From CAZAQK01 sp964535825 (GTDB lineage: Bacteria; Pseudomonadota; Alphaproteobacteria; Rickettsiales; SXRF01): a DNA stretch of 64,000 nt. The stretch is from positions 186,001 through 250,000 of the forward strand of contig CAZHUC010000002.1 in assembly GCA_964535825.1 (NCBI GenBank), given 5' to 3'. Both the position numbers and the translations under genes were made by a program. Positions 33,900-42,323 of this stretch are shown here, piece by piece. Under the pieces are notes generated by a model. That model was not told the origin of the DNA, searched no databases, and worked only from the letters and a program-made list of their open reading frames with translations. Position 1 is the first letter of the stretch. Each line of letters begins with the position of its first letter.

Positions 33900-34874
33900 A
33901 TGGCATTTGACCCGAACATCGCATTTCAAGAGATTCCAGGGCTGACACACGAACTGATCGACAGGCGGGCAGAACCCAACTCGCACCTGCAAGCCAATTA
34001 TAAACGCCAAGACCCTGAATATCCGTCAGAAGAACTCAATGGCAAACTGTATGGCGTAAAATACTATGCCTCAGCTCTTGTAAAAACGTACTTTCAACCA
34101 ACCGGAACAAAAAAGCCTCCAACCAAGATACATAAACAGGAGGCAAGATTCACCATTTACTCCGATGATGTGTTCGAAGGATACGAAACACATCCCGGCC
34201 AGGAACGTCAGCGCACATTATTTAGCAGATCCGATCCGGAAAAAAGCGCACAGGCAAAACGCGTATTCACCGAACTGACAAATATCCTAGGCAAGGGTGA
34301 TATTGAGCAACATGGCTGGAGCACTACCCTCACGATACCACTCACCGACGCAGAGAATCCTATAAAGGAAATAACAACCCTTTTCCAGAAGCTCGAGAAA
34401 GTGGAGCAAGCGTACGGGCGTGGCGAAAAGCCACTGGGCGACATCCCTATTCCTAAATGGAAAACAAAAACCAACCCACGCAGCAAAGCAAGCGGTGAGC
34501 CCATGGTAACAGCAGATCCGGCAGTGGTGGAAAGTTTTGATCAACGCGCGATAGAGCGTGCAGGTGCTTTAAAGGAGTTGGGAAAAAAATATTTCCCGAT
34601 CGCTACGTTCGTGACCTCTACCCAACATGAACTGTTCAAAGAAGAACTGCTGAACAACCTGCAGATCACGCCGGAACAATTCGCCGCCAAACCTGAACTG
34701 GGAACAGCGGATAGTATGCATACAAATGTTGCCCGGGATCTAACCCAGCAAATACTGAATGCTGCGCAGAAAGCATTCCCGATCGATGCCAGTGTCACAA
34801 AACGTGCACAGATGGATTTTGAAAAGACCATCAACGCGCTCTACCATATCGACGAACGCGGTCGCAGGAGATAA
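33900..34874 (+). CDS. hypothetical protein
   Basis: 324 residues, soluble, not recognised. No signal peptide or membrane helix. The N-terminal 110 residues are rich in Lys, Tyr and Pro (NGKLYGVKYYASALVKTYFQ); the middle has ENPIKEITTLFQKLEKVEQA; residues about 210-324 are helical with VTSTQHELFKEELLNNLQIT. Codon use is like its neighbours. It lies alone between the divergent tmRNA gene and thyX with its own -10 box, so it is probably a single-gene unit. Confidence 0.65.
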   Translation: MAFDPNIAFQEIPGLTHELIDRRAEPNSHLQANYKRQDPEYPSEELNGKLYGVKYYASALVKTYFQPTGTKKPPTKIHKQEARFTIYSDDVFEGYETHPGQERQRTLFSRSDPEKSAQAKRVFTELTNILGKGDIEQHGWSTTLTIPLTDAENPIKEITTLFQKLEKVEQAYGRGEKPLGDIPIPKWKTKTNPRSKASGEPMVTADPAVVESFDQRAIERAGALKELGKKYFPIATFVTSTQHELFKEELLNNLQITPEQFAAKPELGTADSMHTNVARDLTQQILNAAQKAFPIDASVTKRAQMDFEKTINALYHIDERGRRR

Positions 34875-34962
34875 GTGGCGTTTTACCTGCGTTCAAAAAG
34901 GTTAAAATATTCGTTGCCTGCCTGCTGTAATCTACTATTAATATCTTATAACCAACCAGTAG

Positions 34963-35940
34963 ATGACCATGACCGCAGCATTGAAAAAGAACGCCCAATC
35001 CCATTCTCCACTCACCGCTGAGCAACAGGCAGAAATTGCAGCCCAGCGCGAGGTAAAAACCCCAACACGGCGCGAAGTTGCCCCTGCCCTTGAGGAATTA
35101 CTGTATCAGCCTATCCCTGTGCTGGATCATGGCTTTATCCGCGTGATTGACTATATGGGCACAGATTCAGCTATTGTGCAGGCCGCGCGCGTGTCATACG
35201 GCAAAGGCACGAAGAAAGTGAATGAAGATGCCGGCCTCATCAATTATTTGATGCGCCACCGCCACACCACGCCGTTTGAAATGTGCGAGATCAAATTCCA
35301 CATCAAGCTGCCGATCTTCATCGCCCGCCAGTGGATACGCCATCGCACCGCCAACGTGAATGAATATTCCGGCCGTTATTCTATCATGGATAAAGAGTTC
35401 TACATTCCAGAACCCCAACAGCTGGCAGCACAAAGCAAATCGAACCGTCAGGGTCGTGGCGAGGTACTGGAAGGTGCACGCGCGCAGCAGGTGCTGGAAA
35501 TTCTCAAGCAGGACTCCATCCGCTGCTACAAGAATTACGAGGAAATGCTGAACGAAGATATTGACGGCAACATCCTTGATGAAAACAAAACAGGCCTCGC
35601 GCGTGAACTGGCGCGCATGAACCTGAATTTGAATTTCTACACACAATGGTACTGGAAGGTTGATCTGCACAACCTGCTTCACTTCCTGTCATTGCGTGCG
35701 GATTCACATGCGCAATACGAGATTCGTGTGTATGCAGAAGCAATGCTGGATATGGTGAAAGCATGGCTGCCTATCACTCATCAGGCCTTCATGGATTACC
35801 GCATGGGCGGTGCATCCATCTCTGCCAAAGGCATGGGCGTTATCAAGCGCATGATCGCCGGCGAGAAAGTAGAGCAGGAACAATCCGGCATGAGCAAAGG
35901 CGAATGGCGTGAATTAATGGAAGTGCTGGAATCTAAGTAA
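34963..35940 (+). CDS. thyX: FAD-dependent thymidylate synthase ThyX
   Basis: 325 residues. Makes dTMP from dUMP using methylene-tetrahydrofolate and FAD. The ThyX motif is RHRTANVNEYSGRYS (R126-H127-R128), with Asn in place of the Ser of the classic RHRxxS, a variant found in alphaproteobacteria. Also seen: LMRHRHTTPFEMCEIKF and, near the C-terminus, HFLSLRADSHAQYEIRVYAE. The chain is longer than average because of an N-terminal extension of about 45 residues. An intrinsic terminator follows. Confidence 0.94.
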   Translation: MTMTAALKKNAQSHSPLTAEQQAEIAAQREVKTPTRREVAPALEELLYQPIPVLDHGFIRVIDYMGTDSAIVQAARVSYGKGTKKVNEDAGLINYLMRHRHTTPFEMCEIKFHIKLPIFIARQWIRHRTANVNEYSGRYSIMDKEFYIPEPQQLAAQSKSNRQGRGEVLEGARAQQVLEILKQDSIRCYKNYEEMLNEDIDGNILDENKTGLARELARMNLNLNFYTQWYWKVDLHNLLHFLSLRADSHAQYEIRVYAEAMLDMVKAWLPITHQAFMDYRMGGASISAKGMGVIKRMIAGEKVEQEQSGMSKGEWRELMEVLESK

Positions 35941-35943
35941 TTT

Positions 35944-35978
35944 GCCTCCGTGAAATGCTCCTGCATTTCACATGAGGC
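35944..35978. repeat. 14-bp-stem hairpin behind thyX
   Basis: GCCTC-C-GTGAAATGC, loop TCCT, GCATTTCAC-AT-GAGGC. Nine perfect inner pairs and five outer pairs with a small internal loop, starting 4 bases after the thyX stop. It has no T tract on either strand, so it is more likely an RNA-stabilising hairpin or a repeat-element fragment than a terminator. Confidence 0.6.
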
Positions 35979-35992
35979 GCGCTCAAGGCTGG

Positions 35993-36018
35993 TGCAATCT
36001 ACTGATTGCAGTCTTTTT
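35993..36018 (+). terminator. intrinsic terminator for thyX
   Basis: Stem TGCAATC, loop TACT, GATTGCA, then GTCTTTTTAT. Seven perfect pairs (AT-rich) followed by five consecutive T, about 55 bases past the thyX stop. Confidence 0.6.
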
Positions 36019-36023
36019 ATCAC

Positions 36024-36055
36024 TACGAGTGCAGATGCACGAGTCAGCCATGAGC
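36024..36055 (+). repeat. 32-bp dispersed repeat, copy downstream of thyX
   Basis: Plus-strand copy of the repeat found in the tmRNA spacer at 33479-33510 (29 of 32 identical, including TACGAGTGCAG and GCACGAGTCAGCC). About 25 bases on, GAGGTCAGCAGACCGA (36080-36095) also resembles GAGGCCAGCAGGCCGA next to the tmRNA copy, although the order of the two parts differs. The remaining bases to the next gene hold nothing else I can name. Confidence 0.75.
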
Positions 36056-36111
36056 CAGCGAAGCTGCGCTCTATCGCGAGGTCAGCAGACCGAGCGGGGA
36101 GCAAACAATAA

Positions 36112-36852
36112 TCACTCAGTAAAACGCATGATCGGTTTTACGAATGCCGTAGCAGGTACTTTCACTGAGGTGGTCTTGATACCGCCTTCTGGTGCAGTGA
36201 CTTCGACTGCATACACACCGGCAGGCATAGAGGCATACAGGAATGGACCTGCACCACCAGTAGACAGTACGATACGGCCATCATTATCCATGATGCGTAC
36301 CATCGCACCGCTGATATACGCGCCATCTTTGCCCACGATCAGCAGGCGCATGTTGTAATCGTTCTCAACCATTTTAAGCTGGGCTTTTTCCTCTTCACCC
36401 ACACCACCGGTGATGTAGCGAATATTACCCACAGTGCGGATCTCAAGCGGCAGAGCTGGAATGGCGTCGCCACCGCGTGAATCAAATACTTCGCCATTCG
36501 GCGCAACGAAAGGCCTTGAGGAATAATCCTCCACGGGTGCTGCCATTGGTGCAGCAGGAGCAGCCATTTCACCGGCGGAAGGCACAGCTTCCTGTACCGG
36601 CGCTGCCTGTGGTACTTGCGGCACTTGAGGCGCAACCGACTGTGCAGGCGCAGACGCCGAAGCCGGCCAATCACGGCTAGAAGGTTGTGGTGTCGACTGC
36701 CCATTATTCCATGAACCAGGCACAGCGGGCTGGCCAGACTGCACACGTTGCATCTGTTCATCAAGAGTTTGAGAATTTGGCGCTTCCTGCGCGATCGCAA
36801 CATTCAGGCTGGTAGCTGCCAGCAATGCGACTAAAGCTAAACGGTAGGTCAT
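36112..36852 (-). CDS. exported hypothetical protein, Pro/Ala-rich with C-terminal carboxypeptidase-regulatory-like domain
   Basis: 246 residues. The start at 36852 is chosen over 36858 because GGAG lies 7 bases before it but only 1 base before the other. Signal peptide MTYRLALVALLAATSLNVAI with cleavage near AIA-Q. Residues about 25-110 are a low-complexity Pro/Gln/Ala stretch, probably a spacer to reach across the periplasm. The C-terminal 110 residues read GKDGAYISGAMVRIMDNDGR then LYASMPAGVYAVEVTAPEGG, a transthyretin-like beta sandwich as in CarboxypepD-regulatory domains. No partner is evident. It is divergent from the fah gene. Confidence 0.65.
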   Translation of the reverse strand: MTYRLALVALLAATSLNVAIAQEAPNSQTLDEQMQRVQSGQPAVPGSWNNGQSTPQPSSRDWPASASAPAQSVAPQVPQVPQAAPVQEAVPSAGEMAAPAAPMAAPVEDYSSRPFVAPNGEVFDSRGGDAIPALPLEIRTVGNIRYITGGVGEEEKAQLKMVENDYNMRLLIVGKDGAYISGAMVRIMDNDGRIVLSTGGAGPFLYASMPAGVYAVEVTAPEGGIKTTSVKVPATAFVKPIMRFTE

Positions 36853-36955
36853 ATGCATGCTCCTTGACGTTAAAACAACAATTTCGCTAGATTTTTCGTG
36901 CATCTGCTATAGCATGATTTTCCTTTTCTGGCGATGTTGTTTTAAAAAAAGCGGC

Positions 36956-36974
36956 AGAAAATCTAGGATTTTCT
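36956..36974. promoter_or_regulatory. palindromic operator candidate upstream of fah
   Basis: Perfect 8-3-8 inverted repeat AGAAAATC-TAG-GATTTTCT, 41 bases before the fah ATG and within the divergent promoter region. The size and position suit a dimeric repressor. No regulator gene is adjacent. On RNA it would form a hairpin without a T tract. Confidence 0.45.
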
Positions 36975-37015
36975 AATTAATTTATTTACTACAGAAGGTT
37001 ACAAAGGAGCGGATC

Positions 37016-38029
37016 ATGAAACTGGCATCTCTCAAAGCAGGCGGACGCGACGGCACACTCATCGTGGTAAGCCGTGATCTCAGCAAGGCGGTGGCCGTTC
37101 CGGGCATAGCCCCCACCATGCAGCAGGCCATGGACAGATGGGATGCGGTAGAGCCGCATCTTCGTAAGATTTACGAATCCCTCAATAAAGGCGAACAGCT
37201 CTCTGGTGTGTTCGCCTTTGACCAGACTAAAGTAGCCTCTCCATTGCCGCGTGCGTATCAATGGCTGGATGCGTCGGCTTATGTGAACCATGTGGAGCTG
37301 GTGCGTAAATCCCGTGGCGTGGAAATGCCGGAAAGTTTCTGGACCGATCCGCTGATGTATCAGGGTGGTTCGGATGTATTGCTTGGACCACGCGATGATA
37401 TTCCGCTGGCCGATGAAAAATACGGCATTGATTTTGAAGCAGAGGTCGTTGTGATCACCGGTGATGTCCCGATGGGTGTCTCGCCACAGGCAGCAGCGAA
37501 CCACATACGCCTTGTGATGCTGGTGAATGACGTTTCCCTGCGTTACATCGCGGTGGAAGAAATGAAAAAAGGTTTCGGTTTCCTGAATGCAAAACCAGCC
37601 AGCGCCTTCTCTCCTGTTGCCGTAACACCGGATGAACTGGGTGACGCATGGAAAGATGGCAAAGTGCACCTGCCACTTGTGACCGATTACAACGGCAAGA
37701 ATTTCGGCAGGCCAAATGCCGGTGTCGACATGGTATTCAACTTCCCGACACTGGTGGCGCATGCTGCAAAAACACGCTTCCTGTGCGCGGGTACTATCCT
37801 TGGCTCAGGCACAGTTTCTAACAAAGACAAATCGGTTGGCTCTTCCTGCATTGTGGAAAAACGCACCATCGAGAAACTGGAAACCGGTGAATCCACCACG
37901 CCATTCATGAAGTTCGGTGACACGGTGAAAATTGAAATGAAGAACGCCAAGGGCGAGTCCATCTTTGGCAGCATCGAGCAAAAAGTGGTGCGCTACGCAT
38001 ACGAAGAAGCTGTAGCGAAGCGGGCGTAA
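37016..38029 (+). CDS. fumarylacetoacetate hydrolase family protein (fumarylacetoacetase)
   Basis: 337 residues. FAH-fold enzyme that splits fumarylacetoacetate (tyrosine breakdown) or a related beta-diketone. An N-terminal lid region (1-75) is followed by LPRAYQWLDASAYVNHVELV and the metal-binding acidic residues in YGIDFEAEVVVITGDVPMG, with MLVNDVSLRYIAVEEMKKGF and FGDTVKIEMKNAKGESIFG toward the end. A strong AAGGAG lies 6 bases before the ATG. The maleylacetoacetate isomerase gene follows after 3 bases, which makes the fumarylacetoacetase role likely. The homogentisate dioxygenase expected between HPPD and this step is not in the window. Confidence 0.88.
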   Translation: MKLASLKAGGRDGTLIVVSRDLSKAVAVPGIAPTMQQAMDRWDAVEPHLRKIYESLNKGEQLSGVFAFDQTKVASPLPRAYQWLDASAYVNHVELVRKSRGVEMPESFWTDPLMYQGGSDVLLGPRDDIPLADEKYGIDFEAEVVVITGDVPMGVSPQAAANHIRLVMLVNDVSLRYIAVEEMKKGFGFLNAKPASAFSPVAVTPDELGDAWKDGKVHLPLVTDYNGKNFGRPNAGVDMVFNFPTLVAHAAKTRFLCAGTILGSGTVSNKDKSVGSSCIVEKRTIEKLETGESTTPFMKFGDTVKIEMKNAKGESIFGSIEQKVVRYAYEEAVAKRA

Positions 38030-38032
38030 GCC

Positions 38033-38659
38033 ATGAAACTCTTTTCCTTCCATTCATCTTCCGGTGCATACAGAGTACGCATTGCGCTGGCACTTAAAGG
38101 GATCGATGTGGAAATGTCGTTCGTTGACCTGACGAAAGGCGAACAGAAAAACCCTGCTTACGCCGCTGTGAATCCACAGATGCAAGTGCCGAGCTTCATC
38201 ACCGATAAGGGTGATGTACTGGTGCAATCACTTGCGATCATCGAATATCTCGATGAGACACATCCTAACCCACCACTACTCCCAAAAGATGCTTTAGCGC
38301 GTGCCCGCGTGCGCGCCATCGCCGATGCTATGGCCATGGATATTGCGCCCATCAACAACTTGAAGATCCGCAAATACATCACCGGTGAATGCGGCCGCGA
38401 CGAGAAGGAATGGATACAGCACTGGACACATAGCGGCCTTGCCGGTGTAGAAAAACTGGTGGCGACCAGCGCCGGGAAATTCTGTTTTGGTGACACACCA
38501 ACCATGGCTGATTGCGTGCTCGTGCCGCAACTCTTCCATGCGCGCCGCTTTGGCACAGAGCTTTCCGCCTACCCAACACTTACGCGCATTGATGCCGCGT
38601 GCAATGAGCAGCCTGCTTTCATCAAAGCACATCCGAGCAAGCAGCCGGACTTCAAATAA
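38033..38659 (+). CDS. maiA: maleylacetoacetate isomerase (zeta-class glutathione transferase)
   Basis: 208 residues. The N-terminal thioredoxin-like domain starts MKLFSFHSSSGAYRVRIALA, where the SSxxxxR form SSGAYRVR is the zeta-class glutathione site (SSCSWRVR in characterised enzymes). NPQMQVPSFITDKGDVLVQS and LAIIEYLDETHPNPPLLP are family blocks; the all-helical domain has GDTPTMADCVLVPQLFHARR. Converts maleylacetoacetate to fumarylacetoacetate for the gene just upstream. Its stop abuts the rsmD stop. Confidence 0.9.
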   Translation: MKLFSFHSSSGAYRVRIALALKGIDVEMSFVDLTKGEQKNPAYAAVNPQMQVPSFITDKGDVLVQSLAIIEYLDETHPNPPLLPKDALARARVRAIADAMAMDIAPINNLKIRKYITGECGRDEKEWIQHWTHSGLAGVEKLVATSAGKFCFGDTPTMADCVLVPQLFHARRFGTELSAYPTLTRIDAACNEQPAFIKAHPSKQPDFK

Positions 38660-39223
38660 TTACGCTAGTTTTATCAGCTCCACCACGGCGCGGCCATAGC
38701 GGCGCTCGTCGAGTTTCTCGAACCCTTCCGGAAGCTCGATGGTTTCCTTGGCATCATGCTCTGCAACGATCACCGCATCCGGCGCGATCCAACCGCCTTC
38801 ACGCAGGCTGGTAAGTGTGGGCGGAATGAGCTTGCTGAAATATGGCGGGTCTAAAAATATCAGATCGTAGCTTTTACGAGCGCGTGAAAGCTTGGAAGCA
38901 TCCGTATGGATGAATTCAACATTGGCTTCCTCATGCATGCGCTCGGCATTGTGTTTTGCGATCGCGATCGCTTCACGCGACCTGTCCACGAATGTTACTT
39001 TTGCTGCCCCGCGTGAGAGTGCTTCAAGCCCGAATGCTCCAGTACCGCAGAAAACATCCAACACCTGTTTATCGGTGAAGGTGTGGCCATTCAGGCCGGA
39101 TTTTCCGTGTATGAGAATATTGAAAATGGCTTCACGAGCAAAATCGGATGTCGGCCGTATATCGCCCATTTCCTTGCTTACTTCAATACGGCGGCCTTTG
39201 TGTTTTCCGGAAATGATACGCAT
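38660..39223 (-). CDS. rsmD: 16S rRNA (guanine(966)-N(2))-methyltransferase RsmD
   Basis: 187 residues. The start MRIISGKHKGRRIEV and RPTSDFAREAIFNIL are RsmD hallmarks. SAM site VLDVFCGTGAFGLEALSRGA, then the target-base motif LIFLDPPYF. Modifies G966 of 16S rRNA during small-subunit assembly. It lies 49 bases downstream of a pseudouridine synthase gene on the same strand, a common rRNA-modification pairing. Confidence 0.94.
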   Translation of the reverse strand: MRIISGKHKGRRIEVSKEMGDIRPTSDFAREAIFNILIHGKSGLNGHTFTDKQVLDVFCGTGAFGLEALSRGAAKVTFVDRSREAIAIAKHNAERMHEEANVEFIHTDASKLSRARKSYDLIFLDPPYFSKLIPPTLTSLREGGWIAPDAVIVAEHDAKETIELPEGFEKLDERRYGRAVVELIKLA

Positions 39224-39272
39224 AATGCGTGCGATAATAGGATGAACGACGTTAAGATGAAATAAAAATTTT

Positions 39273-39992
39273 TTATCCGCCGATGAACGACTTCAGTACC
39301 TTGCCGGTGACCTCTTTCACCTCGCCTTTTGCAAGGCTTCCCAACTGAAATGGCCCATAAGACAAGCGCATAAGGCGTGATACCTTGCAGCCAAAATGCT
39401 CGAATATCTTGCGTACTTCGCGGTTTTTGCCTTCCTTGAGCGCCACGGTAAGCCAGCTGTTATCGCCCTTGCCACCATCGACCACGGCTTCCACCGAACC
39501 GTAATGCACACCCTCTGCCACCACCCCTTTTTTCATCTCGGCGATCATGGCGGGCGTGATATGCCCGAACACGCGCACGCGGTAACGCCGTATCCATCCG
39601 GTCGCAGGAAGTTCCAGTTTGCGCGCCAGGTCACCATCATTGGTAAGCAGTAGCAGCCCTTCGGAATTCAGGTCAAGCCGCCCGACAGAAATCACACGGG
39701 GAAGTTCTTTCGGCAGTGCATCGAACACCGTTGGCCGGCCTTCAGGGTCTTTATGTGTGGTTACGAGTCCGGTGGGTTTATGATACAGCCACAGGCGCGT
39801 TTGTTCTTTGGCAGCAAGCAGTTTGCCATTTACTTTGATGCTGTCGGTATCACTCACATTCAGCGCCGGAGAAGTGATCTTCTTGCCGTTGACCGATACA
39901 CGACCTTCGGCAATCCACACTTCAGCTTCACGGCGGGAACATAAACCTGCGCGCGCCATGCGCTTTGCAATGCGTTCGGATGTTTCACTCAC
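39273..39992 (-). CDS. RsuA/RluB-family rRNA pseudouridine synthase
   Basis: 239 residues from a GTG start. An S4 RNA-binding domain comes first (ERIAKRMARAGLCSRREAEV, VNGKKI), then the synthase core with catalytic D107 in SVGRLDLNSEGLLLLTNDGD and the KEGKNREVRKIFEHFGCKVS block. This is the large-subunit RluB type or RsuA/RluE relative; the exact uridine cannot be told by reading. The GTG overlaps the stop of the glutamine amidotransferase gene by 4 bases. Confidence 0.9.
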   Translation of the reverse strand: MSETSERIAKRMARAGLCSRREAEVWIAEGRVSVNGKKITSPALNVSDTDSIKVNGKLLAAKEQTRLWLYHKPTGLVTTHKDPEGRPTVFDALPKELPRVISVGRLDLNSEGLLLLTNDGDLARKLELPATGWIRRYRVRVFGHITPAMIAEMKKGVVAEGVHYGSVEAVVDGGKGDNSWLTVALKEGKNREVRKIFEHFGCKVSRLMRLSYGPFQLGSLAKGEVKEVTGKVLKSFIGG

Positions 39993-40717
39993 AGGCAGGC
40001 CTGCAGGAACGCCACCATAATTTTCTGATCATCCGGCGTGACATCATATTCCGGATGCCACTGCACACCAAGGCAGAACGGGTGTTCCGGCCATTCGATA
40101 CCTTCGATCACGCCATCCGGTGAACGGGCATTTATCACGCAGCCGGGTGCAACTTTATCTACTGCCTGATGATGCGCGGTGTTGACCGCCATGCGATCTG
40201 TGCCAACGATACGATGCAGGAGCGTGCCTTTGACAATCGCCACATCATGACCTGCTTCACTGCGTGGATTTTTTTGCTCATGCTCGAGCGGATTCTTCAC
40301 ACTATCCGGTATATGCTGTATCAGCGTGCCACCCAGAATAACGTTGAGCAGTTGCTCGCCACCGCAAATACCAAGCACTGGTTTTTTTGCTTCCAGCATC
40401 AGGCGGGTGATCTCCCACTCGAACTTGGTGCGTTTGTCTTTAAGCACTACTTTTTCGTGCACTGTGCTGTCGCCATAAAGCGAGGGCGACACGTCGAACG
40501 CGCCGCCGGTAATAATGAGGCCGTCGATCATCTCTGCATAATGTTCAACATAGGCAATATCATGCGGCAGGGGCAGCGGGATCGTGCCATGGCGGCTCAC
40601 CGCATGACAGTAATTTTCGCGCAGTGCATAGTGCGGCATCTTTGAATAGCCGCCGCTTTCTTCGAAATCGAGGGTGATACCAATGACAGGCAGGTGGGGC
40701 TTTGGTTCTTTTTTCAT
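39989..40717 (-). CDS. class I glutamine amidotransferase, PuuD-like gamma-glutamyl hydrolase
   Basis: 242 residues. Single-domain amidotransferase of the peptidase C26 type: nucleophile C118 in PVLGICGGEQLLNVILGG, His and Glu in GVQWHPEYDVT, and VNTAHHQAVDKVAPG, which is characteristic of gamma-glutamyl-GABA hydrolases. GGAFDVSPSLYG is also typical of PuuD. Putrescine-pathway partners are absent, so the true substrate (gamma-glutamyl-GABA or another gamma-glutamyl amide) is open. Coupled by a 4-base overlap to the pseudouridine synthase gene. Confidence 0.82.
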   Translation of the reverse strand: MKKEPKPHLPVIGITLDFEESGGYSKMPHYALRENYCHAVSRHGTIPLPLPHDIAYVEHYAEMIDGLIITGGAFDVSPSLYGDSTVHEKVVLKDKRTKFEWEITRLMLEAKKPVLGICGGEQLLNVILGGTLIQHIPDSVKNPLEHEQKNPRSEAGHDVAIVKGTLLHRIVGTDRMAVNTAHHQAVDKVAPGCVINARSPDGVIEGIEWPEHPFCLGVQWHPEYDVTPDDQKIMVAFLQACL

Positions 40718-40818
40718 ACAATCCTCACCAAAATCTAACGATTCTTTGGCAATTTCTTAACCCTAACATGCTTTTATTAACAAAGGATATATAAGCCAAC
40801 CCAAGATATTTTTAAACC

Positions 40819-41649
40819 ATGGAACGCGTTGTACAAACTATTTCTTTTGCTACCGTAGCTGGCACGATCTTCGGATTCATGATGGTGCTGGGCGCTATTG
40901 CCCACGGCACGGATAACTACCTGACCTTCATCAGTGCTGAAGGCTTCCTGATCGTGATCGGCGGTACTATCGCCAATGCATTTATGAGCTACCAGGCCAC
41001 CTATGTTATCAAGGCATTCCGCGCCATGCGCCACATGCTGCACAAGCCAAAAGCCACCCGCGAAGGTCTCAATATGGAGATCCTGCGCCTCATCAAATGG
41101 GCGTATCTGGCTCATTCCAAGGGACTGGCCGGACTGGAAAGCGAAGCAGGCGATAAAATCCCTGAACCTTTCCTGCGTTATGGCGTTGACCTTGTCATCA
41201 CCGGCTACCAGCCGGAGATCATCCGCAAGATGATGGATACCGCCGTGGAATCCGAATTCGAACGCTCTATCACCCCTGTGACCGTGTTGCGCAACATGGC
41301 CTCTACCGCTCCTGCTTTCGGGATGGTGGGTACGCTGGTGGGGATGGTGATTATGCTCCAGAACATCCAGGGTGACATGACCAAGATCGGCACAGGTCTT
41401 GCCGTCGCGCTCCTTGCAACACTTTACGGTATCATCATGGCCCGCCTTATCTGCCTGCCGGCTGCTGACAAGCTGATGCAAAAGGAAGAGATCATGCGCT
41501 TCAGAAATTACATGATGACCGAAGGACTTGTACTGCTGGCTGAAAAACAAAGCCCGCGCTATATGCAAGATCGCCTGAACAGCTTCCTTGATCCTGCCAT
41601 TCATTTCAATCTGGATGAAGAGCGCAAAAAATCAGCGATGATATCATAA
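40819..41649 (+). CDS. motA: flagellar motor stator protein MotA (MotA/PomA type)
   Basis: 276 residues, four membrane helices (about 8-28, 35-50, 170-195, 200-225) with a large cytoplasmic loop between helices 2 and 3, as in the stator A subunit. Key blocks: GFLIVIGGTIANAFMSY, the cytoplasmic EPFLRYGVDLVITGYQPEII and APAFGMVGTLVGMVIMLQ with the conserved Pro/Gly. Its last base is the first base of motB. There is no clear sigma-28 or sigma-54 promoter upstream; TTTGGCA at 40747 lacks a matching -12 element. Confidence 0.92.
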   Translation: MERVVQTISFATVAGTIFGFMMVLGAIAHGTDNYLTFISAEGFLIVIGGTIANAFMSYQATYVIKAFRAMRHMLHKPKATREGLNMEILRLIKWAYLAHSKGLAGLESEAGDKIPEPFLRYGVDLVITGYQPEIIRKMMDTAVESEFERSITPVTVLRNMASTAPAFGMVGTLVGMVIMLQNIQGDMTKIGTGLAVALLATLYGIIMARLICLPAADKLMQKEEIMRFRNYMMTEGLVLLAEKQSPRYMQDRLNSFLDPAIHFNLDEERKKSAMIS

Positions 41650-42323
41650 TGTTCCCGCATCGCCGCAATCACCCAGCCTTACAGGAAGAAAATACCGATT
41701 CCTGGCTGATGAGCTATGCCGATATGATCACGTTGCTCATGTGCTTTTTCATTATCTTTGTTTCGGTATCTGAACCCAAGCGCGATAGATTCTCAGAGAT
41801 CACCGACGGTCTCGCCAATCAGTTCGGCGGCGTAAAAATGACCACACCATTTACCGGTGTATTTAATTCACTGCAGGCACTGATTGAGGAGCATCAGATG
41901 TTCCGTGATGTTGCCATAGACCAAACAGATAAAGGCGTCGCCATGGAGATCGCCGGCGGTGTATTCTTCAAGCGCAGCTCTGTTGAACTTGAAGACTCGA
42001 AACGTTCGGTGCTTCAGGAAATGGTCGATACCCTCAAACAGGTCGATTACATCGATTACACCGTGACCGTGGAAGCGCATACCAGTGACCGTACCACCGA
42101 CAATGCCATTTACAGAACCAACTGGGATCTATCCACTGCCCGCGCTGCACAAATGGTAAAATTCCTGATCGAAAGTGGTGTGCCCAGCAACCGCATCCGC
42201 GCGATCGGCTATTCAGATACCCAGCCTAAAGTGCCCAATACCGACCTGAATAACGAACCCATCCCCGAGAACCGCGACCGTAACGAGCGAATCGTCATCA
42301 AGCTCGAACGCGTGACCAGCTAG
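41649..42323 (+). CDS. motB: flagellar motor stator protein MotB
   Basis: 224 residues. One N-terminal helix carries the ion-binding Asp (D25) in SWLMSYADMITLLMCFFIIF, followed by the plug region and a C-terminal OmpA-like peptidoglycan-binding domain (about 90-220; TVEAHTSD, NWDLSTARAAQMVKFLIESG, RAIGYSDTQP, NRDRNERIVI). It is shorter than most MotB proteins. Start overlaps motA by one base. Ion choice (proton or sodium) cannot be decided from this reading. The end overlaps convergent metF by 4 bases. Confidence 0.93.
   Translation: MFPHRRNHPALQEENTDSWLMSYADMITLLMCFFIIFVSVSEPKRDRFSEITDGLANQFGGVKMTTPFTGVFNSLQALIEEHQMFRDVAIDQTDKGVAMEIAGGVFFKRSSVELEDSKRSVLQEMVDTLKQVDYIDYTVTVEAHTSDRTTDNAIYRTNWDLSTARAAQMVKFLIESGVPSNRIRAIGYSDTQPKVPNTDLNNEPIPENRDRNERIVIKLERVTS

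Noticed and set aside
36989..37762. 257-residue open frame antisense to fah
   Set aside because: Sequence is His/Arg-rich with no recognisable motif and lies fully opposite a well-supported enzyme gene.
40745..40760. TTTGGCAATTTC upstream of motA, considered as a sigma-54 promoter
   Set aside because: There is no TTGC-type -12 element at the required spacing.
40777..41604. 275-residue open frame antisense to motA
   Set aside because: It is a mirror of motA codon structure, rich in His, with no domain pattern; motA on the other strand is unmistakable.
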